Shown piece by piece: positions 27,253-35,131 of a DNA stretch of 64,000 nt; position 1 is the stretch's first letter; every line of letters begins with the position of its first letter. The notes below the pieces were generated by a model. That model did no database searches. It worked only from the letters and a program-made list of their open reading frames with translations, and was not told the DNA's origin. A program made the position numbers and the translations under genes. Source of the DNA: JASSUD01 sp031963415 (GTDB lineage Bacteria; Pseudomonadota; Gammaproteobacteria; Burkholderiales; Burkholderiaceae); contig JASSUI010000001.1 of assembly GCA_031963415.1 (NCBI GenBank), positions 2,108,001 to 2,172,000 of the forward strand. The letters run 5' to 3'.

Positions 27253-29667
27253 ATGTCAGGAGATGCTATTCTTCCGTCGGAGCAAGTTCAGCTCCCATTG
27301 CTGCCATTGCGGGATGTGGTCGTTTTTCCGCAGATGGTGATTCCATTATTTGTGGGGCGACCAAAGTCGATTAAAGCCCTTGAAATCGTGATGGACGGCG
27401 ATAACAAGCAAATTATGCTGGTTGCGCAAAAAACAGCGGTGAAGGACGAGCCAGCCGCAAAAGATATGTACGAAATTGGCTGCGTGGCAAATGTACTGCA
27501 GATGCTCAAACTGCCTGATGGCACAGTTAAAGTACTGGTGGAAGGGTTGCAGCGCGCAAAGATTGTTTCAATTGAAGAGCAAGAGACGCACTTTATTGCT
27601 GATGTTTTACCGCTACCGCTAGAGTCCGAGGATCATCCTGAAATTGAGGCATTAAAACGCGCGATTGTGTCGCAGTTTGATCAGTATGTGAAACTCAACA
27701 AAAAAGTTCCACCTGAGATTCTCGCCTCGCTAGCCAGCATTGAAGATGTGGGTCGTCTGGCCGATACGATTACTGCGCATTTACCTCTTAAGCTCGACCA
27801 AAAACAACAGCTTTTAGAAAAAATTCCAGTCGGGGCTCGCCTTGAGCATTTGCTGGCGCAACTAGAAGCCGAGATTGATATTTTGCAAGTCGAAAAGAGA
27901 ATTCGCGGCCGCGTGAAGCGTCAAATGGAGAAGAGCCAGCGCGAATACTATTTGAACGAGCAAGTTAAAGCGATTCAGAAGGAGCTAGGCGAAGAGGGCG
28001 CGGATCTAGAAGAGTTAGAAGCGCGTATCAAAGAAGTGCGGCTGCCTAAAGAGGCGAAGAAAAAAGTTGACGCTGAGTTGAAAAAGCTTAAATTGATGTC
28101 GTCGATGTCAGCTGAAGCAACGGTTGTGCGTAACTATATTGATACGTTACTTGGTTTACCATGGCGTAAGAAGAGCAAGGTCAACAATGATTTAGTCAAT
28201 GCTGAAAAAGTGTTGGATGAAGATCATTATGGGCTCGAAAAAGTCAAAGAGCGTATTTTGGAATACCTCGCTGTGCAGCAGCGTGTGAATAAAGTTAAAG
28301 CGCCGATTTTGTGCTTAGTCGGCCCTCCTGGTGTCGGTAAAACGTCGTTAGGCCAATCGATTGCTCGTGCGACAAACCGTAAATTTGTCCGCATGGCGTT
28401 AGGCGGCGTGCGTGATGAAGCTGAGATTCGCGGCCATCGTCGTACTTATATTGGCTCGATGCCTGGCAAAATCTTGCAAAGCCTTTCCAAAGTAGGCGTG
28501 CGTAATCCACTTTTCCTATTAGATGAAGTCGATAAGATGGGCATGGATTTCCGTGGCGACCCTTCTTCTGCATTGCTTGAAGTGCTAGACCCGGAGCAAA
28601 ATCATGCATTTGCTGACCATTACGTTGAAGTCGATTTCGACCTATCTGATGTGATGTTTGTCGCGACTTCCAATAGCTTGCATATCCCACCGCCGCTATT
28701 AGACCGCATGGAAGTGATTCGTCTATCGGGTTATACCGAAGATGAAAAAGTGAGCATCGCGCAGCGCTATCTATTGCCGAAGCAAAAACGACTCAATGGC
28801 TTGAAAGAAGCTGAAATTAAAGTGACTGAAGAGGCCATTCGCGACATCATTCGTTATTACACGCGCGAAGCAGGGGTACGTTCTTTAGAGCGTGAGATCT
28901 CAAAGATCTGCCGCAAAGTCGTCAAAAAATTGTTAGTACCCAAAGCAGAGAAGATGCTGCAAGTTGGGCCAGACAACCTTGATGCTTATCTAGGTGTGCG
29001 TAAATTTGACTTTGGGGTGGCAAACAAAGAGAACCAAGTAGGGCAGGTCACTGGCTTAGCTTGGACTGAAGTAGGCGGAGAGCTATTAACGATTGAAGCC
29101 GCGACAATGCCAGGCAAAGGCAATATCATTCGCACCGGGTCGCTTGGCGATGTGATGAAAGAATCTGTTGATGCTGCGCGTTCAGTTGTCCGTTCCCGCT
29201 TACAGCGGCTGGGGATAAAAGAAGAGGCAATGGATAAAAAAGATATTCATATCCACGTGCCTGAAGGTGCGACGCCGAAAGACGGCCCCTCAGCAGGCAT
29301 TGCGATGACGACTGCGCTAGTTTCTGTGCTAACTGATATTCCAGTGCGTGCGAATGTAGCGATGACAGGTGAAATCACATTGCGTGGTGAAGTGCTGCCA
29401 ATTGGTGGCTTGAAAGAAAAACTGCTAGCTGCGCATCGTGGTGGCATTAAGCTCGTATTAATTCCAGAAGAGAATGTAAAAGATTTAGCCGAGATCCCGG
29501 ACAATGTAAAAAATAGCATTGAAATTGCGCCGGTACGCTGGATTGATCGTGTCTTAGAACTAGCGCTTGAGCGTTTACCCACTCCAATTCCAGAGGAAGA
29601 GTTAGTAAAAGCCACTATCCCTGAAAAATTGTCAGTGACACCATCTAGCGATATAGTCACGCACTGA
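27253..29667 (+). CDS. lon: ATP-dependent protease Lon
   Basis: 804 residues, typical LonA. The N-terminal substrate-binding domain starts LPLLPLRDVVVFPQM, followed by a coiled-coil linker, AAA+ Walker A GPPGVGKT and Walker B PLFLLDEVDKM. The protease domain has catalytic Ser680 in KDGPSAGIA and Lys723 in GGLKEKLLAA. It degrades misfolded and regulatory proteins in the cytosol. GGAG stands 7 nt before the ATG. It is the last gene of the proteostasis block. Confidence 0.97.
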   Translation: MSGDAILPSEQVQLPLLPLRDVVVFPQMVIPLFVGRPKSIKALEIVMDGDNKQIMLVAQKTAVKDEPAAKDMYEIGCVANVLQMLKLPDGTVKVLVEGLQRAKIVSIEEQETHFIADVLPLPLESEDHPEIEALKRAIVSQFDQYVKLNKKVPPEILASLASIEDVGRLADTITAHLPLKLDQKQQLLEKIPVGARLEHLLAQLEAEIDILQVEKRIRGRVKRQMEKSQREYYLNEQVKAIQKELGEEGADLEELEARIKEVRLPKEAKKKVDAELKKLKLMSSMSAEATVVRNYIDTLLGLPWRKKSKVNNDLVNAEKVLDEDHYGLEKVKERILEYLAVQQRVNKVKAPILCLVGPPGVGKTSLGQSIARATNRKFVRMALGGVRDEAEIRGHRRTYIGSMPGKILQSLSKVGVRNPLFLLDEVDKMGMDFRGDPSSALLEVLDPEQNHAFADHYVEVDFDLSDVMFVATSNSLHIPPPLLDRMEVIRLSGYTEDEKVSIAQRYLLPKQKRLNGLKEAEIKVTEEAIRDIIRYYTREAGVRSLEREISKICRKVVKKLLVPKAEKMLQVGPDNLDAYLGVRKFDFGVANKENQVGQVTGLAWTEVGGELLTIEAATMPGKGNIIRTGSLGDVMKESVDAARSVVRSRLQRLGIKEEAMDKKDIHIHVPEGATPKDGPSAGIAMTTALVSVLTDIPVRANVAMTGEITLRGEVLPIGGLKEKLLAAHRGGIKLVLIPEENVKDLAEIPDNVKNSIEIAPVRWIDRVLELALERLPTPIPEEELVKATIPEKLSVTPSSDIVTH

Positions 29668-29988
29668 TACAAAAATAGCTGGAAATTGAAACCCGCAGTT
29701 TTTGAAGTGACCTCAAACAATTAGACATTACGTTCTAATCTTTTGGGGTCACTTCGGTTTTTACTGCGGGTTTTTTCGTTGTGTGTTGCCTTGATACCTC
29801 ATCAGTCGCTTGAAAACTGTTTAGGGTCTTCCTGGTGACTCACGCCGCTGTAGGCCAGTATAAGAACGTTCGGCGAAAAGGCGTAAGAGGATGCTAGGGA
29901 GAGTAAAACGGATTTCCAAGCAGAGTGGGAAATTATTTCTCTGTTATAGTAAGAAACGCCCTAATTATAGATAGAGGAGTTTTATTAA
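29668..29988. other. Intergenic region: lon terminator, worn repeat, permease leader
   Basis: This region holds the lon terminator with an embedded palindrome (29689-29776), a worn copy of the clpP-clpX type repeat at about 29811-29880 (GTTTAGGGTCTTCCTGG), and the leader of permease copy 2 ending in GAGGAGTTTTATTAA. Confidence 0.6.
29689..29776 (+). terminator. lon terminator carrying an inserted palindromic element
   Basis: AAACCCGCAGT (29689-29699) pairs with ACTGCGGGTTT (29763-29773), followed by a T-run: an ordinary intrinsic terminator. Its loop is replaced by a second long palindrome (GAAGTGACC, then ATTAGACATTACGTTCTAAT, then GGTCACTTC) that matches the element at 19188-19232. The whole still folds as one long hairpin. 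Confidence 0.8.
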
Positions 29989-31524
29989 ATGTCCACGCTA
30001 TGGATTAAAAAATCTGTGGCCGCTTTGCAAAAAGAGGCGATGGATAGCGCAGATGGCTCGACAGCACCACGAATGAAGCGGGTATTGTCAGGCTTTGATT
30101 TAACCATGCTTGGCATTGGCTGTATCGTCGGTGCAGGGCTGTTTGTGATAACAGGCCATGCCGCCGCAGCTAATGCTGGGCCAGCAGTGATTTTGTCTTT
30201 TGCGCTGGGCGCGATTGCTTGTGCTTTTGCTGGTTTGTGTTATGCGGAAATGGCTTCCGCCGTACCCGTCGCAGGTAGTGCTTATATCTATGCGTATGCG
30301 ACGATGGGAGAATTTATTGCCTGGTTGATCGGCTGGGACCTGATGCTTGAATATTGTTTAGGAGCAACGGCTGTTGCTATTGGCTGGTCAGGCTATGTTG
30401 GGAGCTTTTTAAATTCATTTGGCATTCACTTGCCTGCTATGTTTGCGGGTGCCCCGTTAGCGTACGATGTCACCAATGGTTGGAGCTATACAGGCGCATG
30501 GTTAAATATACCGGCGATGGTTATCGTCGCTGTGTTAACCACTTTGCTTGTGCTGGGGGTGAAGGAATCTACGCGGCTTAACACGCTTATGGTGGTGGTC
30601 AAGGTGTCAATCATCTTGGTCTTTATCTTAGCTGGCCTTAGCCATGTAAATACTGAAAATTGGATCACCGCAGCCAATCCGCAAGGCGCGCTGTTACCGC
30701 CTAACGCTGGGCAAACGGGTGTATTTGGTTGGAGTGGTGTGCTGCGTGGTGCGGCCGTTGTATTTTTTGCTTTTATTGGTTTTGATGCAGTGTCCTGTAT
30801 TGCGCAAGAAACGAAAAACCCACGCCGTAATTTGCCAATCGGCTTATTAAGTTCGATAGCGATTTGCACAGTGCTATATATGCTAGTGGCTTATGTGTTA
30901 ACTGGCGTTGTGCCTTACGATAAGCTAAATGTGCCGGATCCAATTGCAGTCGGTATCGATGCGATAGGGATGCCTTGGCTGTCACCTATCATTAAATTAG
31001 GTGCGATTTTTGGTTTGACTTCAGTGGTCTTAGTGCTATTAATGAGCCAGCCGCGAATCTTCTACAAAATGGCACAAGATGGTTTGCTGCCGCCCTTCAT
31101 TACTAAGCTGCATCCGCGCTTTCATACCCCTTATATTCCGACAATTATCACGGGTGTTGTGGCTATGGTCTTAGCCGGCCTTCTGCCGATTGGTTTGGTG
31201 GGTGAGTTGGTGAGTATTGGCACGCTGTCTGCGTTTGTCCTCGTATGCGCGGGTGTGGTCGTGATGCGGATTAAACAACCTAATCTCGAGCGCGCATTCA
31301 AAACGCCAGCAGTCTATGTCGTTGCGCCGACCGGTGCCGCAATCGCTCTATTTTTGATGATGGGTTTGCCAGCCGATACGTGGGTACGTCTTTTTGTTTG
31401 GATGGCGCTGGGTATTATGATTTATGTGTTCTATGGTTCAAACCATAGCAAATTACGCAAGGATTTAGCACCTACCGAGTCGGAAGCACTTACAACACTT
31501 AAAACGAGTGGTGAAACTAGCTAA
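29989..31524 (+). CDS. APC-superfamily cationic amino-acid transporter (CAT type), copy 2
   Basis: 511 residues, with most positions identical to copy 1 at 17340-18860 from MTTLW/MSTLW to the last membrane helix; only the ends differ much. It has the same helix 1 signature (FDLTMLGIGCIVGAGLFV) and FIGFDAVSC. The leader GAGGAGTTTTATTAA matches the leader of copy 1, so the duplication included the ribosome site. Its likely role is amino-acid uptake or exchange across the inner membrane. Whether the two copies differ in substrate cannot be read from the sequence. Confidence 0.9.
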   Translation: MSTLWIKKSVAALQKEAMDSADGSTAPRMKRVLSGFDLTMLGIGCIVGAGLFVITGHAAAANAGPAVILSFALGAIACAFAGLCYAEMASAVPVAGSAYIYAYATMGEFIAWLIGWDLMLEYCLGATAVAIGWSGYVGSFLNSFGIHLPAMFAGAPLAYDVTNGWSYTGAWLNIPAMVIVAVLTTLLVLGVKESTRLNTLMVVVKVSIILVFILAGLSHVNTENWITAANPQGALLPPNAGQTGVFGWSGVLRGAAVVFFAFIGFDAVSCIAQETKNPRRNLPIGLLSSIAICTVLYMLVAYVLTGVVPYDKLNVPDPIAVGIDAIGMPWLSPIIKLGAIFGLTSVVLVLLMSQPRIFYKMAQDGLLPPFITKLHPRFHTPYIPTIITGVVAMVLAGLLPIGLVGELVSIGTLSAFVLVCAGVVVMRIKQPNLERAFKTPAVYVVAPTGAAIALFLMMGLPADTWVRLFVWMALGIMIYVFYGSNHSKLRKDLAPTESEALTTLKTSGETS

Positions 31525-32017
31525 ATAAATAGCACAAAAAAATATTAATTTAATCAAGACCAAGAAGCTGGCCCAGTAATTGCTGAGTCAGCTTTTTTTA
31601 TGCATTATTTTTTTAAATGCTTTGGTACATTTTTTAATAATTTTTACATTTAATGTAAAATTGGTTTGTGTTGTCTATTCGTCGTGAGTTAATTGATTGA
31701 TATCAAAGAAAAATATCGATTTTTGTAGGGATGCATCCAAACTCTCTAACTCAACAAAACCAGTAAAAACCTGTAGTGCTATGAAGATAAATTTAAATTA
31801 AAAAAGAGGCTTGGCAGGAAATGAGAAAAAAGCTTTAGGTATTTGATTTTCTATGATTTTTAATTGATGAAACGATGCTAGCTTTGTTTGTTGAATTAAA
31901 AAATTAATTTTTTTGGATGAAAAAGAGGAGGGTAAAAAACTAATAAAAACTGAATCAAAAAATAGCATTCATGATTTAAATATTATTTTTTAATAATTAA
32001 CATAAGTAGGAGAAGTC
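31525..32017. other. AT-rich intergenic region
   Basis: After the terminator at 31565-31600 the sequence is strongly AT-rich up to the PCuAC gene. No gene, repeat or convincing operator is recognised. The promoter of the next gene must lie here. Confidence 0.5.
31565..31600 (+). terminator. Intrinsic terminator of permease copy 2
   Basis: AAGCTGGCCCAG pairs with CTGAGTCAGCTT (one mismatch, one G-T) around TAATTG and is followed by seven T. Confidence 0.9.
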
Positions 32018-32485
32018 ATGAGACTCACGAGATTTTTTGCCCTGTTGTTAGCTAGTCTATTTACTTTTATCACTCCCACATTGGTATCTGCGAAAACGCC
32101 GGTATCGACTGATATCACTGCAGTGGATAAGTCAGTTTGGGTACGCTGGTTGCCAAATGCATTGCCTGCCGCGGGTTATATAACACTCAAAAATTCTTCG
32201 GATCAGTCACTTGATGTGACTAAAATTAAAAGCCCGGATTACAAAAATATATCAATTTATCAGACCGTAACAGATTCAGAATCTAGCAAAATGGTTAAGA
32301 TTGATAAATTTACTATTCCTGCGAATGGCGAGTTTGCATTGGTTCCTGGTAAATACCATCTGATGTTCGAAAAACCAACTCACCTCATTACACCGGGTGA
32401 CAATGCAAGAGTTATTTTCTTCTTATCAGATGGCAAAGTTTTTAAAATCAGAATGCCAGTACGCACCTCCCCAGAACTATATTAA
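32018..32485 (+). CDS. PCu(A)C-type periplasmic copper-chaperone-like protein with altered copper motif
   Basis: 155 residues with a clear signal peptide (MRLTRFFALLLASLFTFI, cleavage after VSA). The mature part fits the PCuAC/DUF461 fold: ALPAAGYITLKN near the start and LVPGKYHLMF near the end. Family members carry copper to cytochrome oxidase through a motif H-x10-M-x21-H-x-M. Here the spacing is exact (Y-x10-M-x21-H-L-M), but the first His is Tyr. Copper affinity may be reduced or the role changed. AGGAGAAGTC precedes the ATG. It appears monocistronic, with its own terminator at 32539. Confidence 0.85.
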   Translation: MRLTRFFALLLASLFTFITPTLVSAKTPVSTDITAVDKSVWVRWLPNALPAAGYITLKNSSDQSLDVTKIKSPDYKNISIYQTVTDSESSKMVKIDKFTIPANGEFALVPGKYHLMFEKPTHLITPGDNARVIFFLSDGKVFKIRMPVRTSPELY

Positions 32486-32538
32486 AAAGCGGGTATTCGT
32501 GTATTAATGAAGAGCCATAGTGCGATTGGCTTTCGCTT

Positions 32539-32578
32539 AGAGGGAAGCAAATTGGCTTTAAATTTGCTTCTCTCTTTT
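32539..32578 (+). terminator. Terminator after the PCuAC gene
   Basis: AGAGGGAAGCAAATT (32539-32553) pairs with AATTTGCTTCTCTCT (32561-32575), 14 of 15 positions, followed by TTT. Confidence 0.85.
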
Positions 32579-32662
32579 CATCTTGGACTATTTCCTATTG
32601 GGATGTGCACTACCCATCAGAATTAAAACCCTCTCCCAGTATTTCAATCGAAAGGAGAAATG

Positions 32663-32875
32663 ATGAAATCCGAAAAGCTCAAAAAAGGAAAAGAGTACGC
32701 TGTACCACCGGCCGATGAAGAGCTTGATGCAAGCGTAGAAATGACTTTTCCTGCCAGCGACCCCCCAGCAGTGGGCGGAACCACAAAACTCAAGGAAGTT
32801 CTACCACAAGAGCATAAACCCAACGCTAGTCCCGCTTCAAAAAATAAGACTGAGCAGCATAGTAAAAATAAATAG
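32663..32875 (+). CDS. Small conserved hypothetical protein with TFPASDPP motif
   Basis: 70 residues from the second of two adjacent ATG codons, which has AGGAG at 5 nt; the first ATG (32660) would be only 2 nt away. It is charged, without a membrane segment. The stretch ELDASVEMTFPASDPPAV matches a short family widespread in proteobacteria whose function is unknown. The rest is low-complexity Lys/Ser/Pro. Confidence 0.7.
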   Translation: MKSEKLKKGKEYAVPPADEELDASVEMTFPASDPPAVGGTTKLKEVLPQEHKPNASPASKNKTEQHSKNK

Positions 32876-33125
32876 CATAGTTTTTTCAAAGAAACCTTAA
32901 ACCCATCGGAAGCAGCGCGTTATGCATGGCTTTGCTACGTTATGCCTCCACTCATAATCTTATCGCTCAAGATGAGCGAAACTCCACAAAGCACAGCAAT
33001 TGGTACGAGCTTTGCGAGTAATCGTTACCTCGACATATTTATATGTCTCCTTAATCCATATTAGCGTTAGGAATAGTTTTTGCGTTTCTAATACCAGAGT
33101 CGTTAAAGAATAGTAGGGAGTTCAT

Positions 33126-33317
33126 ATGCCACTCAAGAAAGGGAAAAGCCAAAAGACGATTAGTGAAAATGTAAAAACGTTAATGCATGAATATGATCGG
33201 GAGGGCCATATTTCAAACAGCCATCCTAAAAATAGGAAGGCTGCACAAAAACAAGCGGTTGCGATTTCGTTAAATAAAGCGGGTGCCAGTAAATATCAGC
33301 ACGGTAATCGTCATTGA
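33126..33317 (+). CDS. Small basic conserved protein (DUF6496-like)
   Basis: 63 residues, strongly basic. The C-terminal half (NRKAAQKQAVAISLNKAG) resembles the short family, common in Burkholderia, whose hallmark is a KQAIAIAL-like motif. AGGGAG stands about 7 nt before the ATG. Function unknown; the family name is from memory of the motif and not verified. Confidence 0.65.
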   Translation: MPLKKGKSQKTISENVKTLMHEYDREGHISNSHPKNRKAAQKQAVAISLNKAGASKYQHGNRH

Positions 33318-33482
33318 GATTAATGAGTGCCATATCTAATATGGCTTATTGCAGTGTATAGATGTAACAACTGCATCAGGCTAAAGTGACTTAGTTTTTA
33401 GGTTTATTAAAAATTAATCTAAATTTTTTAAGATTTTTTGTCTAACGCAGTTAGTTATCAAATTTTTAAAAAGGTAATCAAG

Positions 33483-34373
33483 ATGACAGTCATTTCTAAT
33501 CATTCAACGGATAGCTTTAATCATCGGTTTCCATTAGTTTCGTGGGGTGCTGTATTTGTAGGGATATTGCTCGCGTTGGCTGTTTCTCTGGTAATGAATG
33601 TGCTTGGTACAGCGATCGGGGGGGCAGCATTGATACCGATGGATGGTCGCAATCTGCAAGTATTTGGTGTAGGGGCTGGTTTATGGTTGGTGGTTACATC
33701 AGTCGTTGCAACCTCAGTGGGTGCCTATTTTGCGGGAGCCTGCGCACCAGCGCGAGGCTGTATACACGGTGTATTGGTTTGGGCCGGTTCGACGCTGGTT
33801 AGCATTTATTTGCTGTCAGCTGTGATAGCCGGTGCTTCTAGCGCGGCGTTTGGGGTAATGGGCAGAAGCTTCTCATTAGCCGGGCAAGGCATGGCGGGTG
33901 TTTCACCCTATATTGCTGAAGGTGCAAAAAAAACTGGCATTGATCTGGATGTAAAGAAGCTGCGCAGTCAAATTGAGAACACACTCCGAAAAAGCGAAGG
34001 GACGCGCTTAGATGCTGACAAAATAAAAAACCAAGGCACTAAGTTAGTTCAGTGGATCGAACGCGTGGCTCATGAAGGTAAGTCAGCTTTAAGCGAACGC
34101 GATAAAGATGATTTGACGCAAATGATCACGTCAAATACAAATCGTAGCCGCGACGAAGCGCAAAAAATTGTTGATGAAATTGACAGGACTTATCAGCAAG
34201 CTTATGAAAAATATCAAGAAGTCAGGCGAGATGCACAAGATCAGATGCGTAAAGTAGCCACATCTGCCGCAGAAGGGGTTGCACAAGCTGCTTGGTGGAT
34301 GTTTGTAATGCTTGTGCTGGGAGCAGTCACTGCTGGTGCAGCTGGACATTTTGGCTATCGTCAGCAGTCTTAG
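33483..34373 (+). CDS. Membrane protein, PhnA-like/YrzE-type hypothetical
   Basis: 296 residues from ATG 33483 (AAAAAGG 8 nt upstream); a TTG at 33438 is an unlikely longer start. An N-terminal membrane domain has about three helices (SWGAVFVGILLALAVSLVM, GLWLVVTSVVATSVGAYFAG, GVLVWAGSTLVSIYLL). A polar, coiled-coil-like middle (about 150-265) and a last helix (AAWWMFVMLVLGAVTAGAAG) follow. The opening resembles Burkholderia proteins annotated as PhnA-like. Function unknown. It ends 29 nt before a strong terminator. Confidence 0.75.
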   Translation: MTVISNHSTDSFNHRFPLVSWGAVFVGILLALAVSLVMNVLGTAIGGAALIPMDGRNLQVFGVGAGLWLVVTSVVATSVGAYFAGACAPARGCIHGVLVWAGSTLVSIYLLSAVIAGASSAAFGVMGRSFSLAGQGMAGVSPYIAEGAKKTGIDLDVKKLRSQIENTLRKSEGTRLDADKIKNQGTKLVQWIERVAHEGKSALSERDKDDLTQMITSNTNRSRDEAQKIVDEIDRTYQQAYEKYQEVRRDAQDQMRKVATSAAEGVAQAAWWMFVMLVLGAVTAGAAGHFGYRQQS

Positions 34374-34401
34374 TGATAAGTTATTTAATCGGTGCTTAGG
34401 G

Positions 34402-34430
34402 AAGGGCGGCTTAGCCGCCCTTTCTTTTTT
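34402..34430 (+). terminator. Intrinsic terminator upstream of the groES promoter
   Basis: AAGGGCGGC, TTA, GCCGCCCTT, then CTTTTTT: a textbook hairpin plus T-run that separates the membrane-protein gene from groES. Confidence 0.92.
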
Positions 34431-34456
34431 CCTAAACCTTATGCCTTTTGCATGCC

Positions 34457-34511
34457 TTGAATTTGCCTAGGTCGATCTCTATAATTGGCACTCTTTGCTT
34501 GAGAGTGCTAA
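34457..34511 (+). promoter_or_regulatory. groESL promoter with CIRCE operator (HrcA site)
   Basis: The -35-like TTGAAT (34457-34462) and a perfect -10 TATAAT (34480-34485) are 17 nt apart. Directly downstream, TTGGCACTC-N9-GAGTGCTAA (34485-34511) is a CIRCE inverted repeat with one mismatch in the left arm. HrcA bound here represses groESL in the absence of heat stress. CCTTGAATT is also close to a sigma-32 -35 box, so dual control is possible. Confidence 0.9.
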
Positions 34512-34592
34512 CAGTCTTGCTTGATCAATTGTGGAAGTATTGCGGTTGATCTTATTGAAAAAAGCGCTCTTGTCCTTATATAGAGAATTCAA

Positions 34593-34628
34593 TGCAGCAG
34601 GTCTTTCTCGAGAGAAAGATCTGCTGCA
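34593..34628 (+). promoter_or_regulatory. 17-bp hairpin in the groES 5' leader
   Basis: TGCAGCAGGTCTTTCTC, GA, GAGAAAGATCTGCTGCA forms a 17-bp RNA stem (one G-U pair) that ends 53 nt before the groES ATG. There is no T-run, so it is not a terminator. It may protect the 5' end of the mRNA or respond to temperature. Confidence 0.65.
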
Positions 34629-34681
34629 ACTCAAACATATCAAAGTACTCAATGTTCTCGCATTTCCATTAAGAGGAAACT

Positions 34682-34972
34682 ATGTCAAATAAACTTCGTC
34701 CACTAAATGATCGCATCATTATTAAACCTTTGACCGAAACTAAAACAGCTTCAGGCATCGTTATTCCCGGAGCGGCAGCTGAAAAACCTGAACAAGGTGA
34801 AGTATTAGCAGTAGGCCCTGGCAAAAAAGATGAAAAAGGTGTAGCCGTAGCGCTTGACGTTAAAGTAGGTGATCGTGTGCTGTTCGGTAAGTACGCAGCG
34901 CAAACCCTTAAAGTTGACGGTGAAGAGTTACTTGTGATCCGTGAAGAAGATGTGTTGGCTGTATTTAACTAA
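34682..34972 (+). CDS. groES: Co-chaperonin GroES
   Basis: 96 residues, the standard length. It opens LRPLNDRIIIKPL, has a mobile loop KTASGIVIPGAA, and ends GEELLVIREEDVLAV. The heptameric lid of GroEL in the cytosol. AAGAGGAA precedes the ATG. Transcribed from the CIRCE promoter with groEL 159 nt downstream. Confidence 0.98.
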   Translation: MSNKLRPLNDRIIIKPLTETKTASGIVIPGAAAEKPEQGEVLAVGPGKKDEKGVAVALDVKVGDRVLFGKYAAQTLKVDGEELLVIREEDVLAVFN

Positions 34973-35131
34973 TCCATTTTGCGTTAGTGGTTTAAAACGA
35001 AAGTCTCAGCTAAACCAACGCTGAGTGATGCTTTTGCTGTTAGCAAATACTGACGCAAAAAAAAGAGGCGCAACGTCACTCAGAGGTTATTCAGTCTTTC
35101 CGTCAGATTTAAAGAATTCAAGGAGCTAAAT

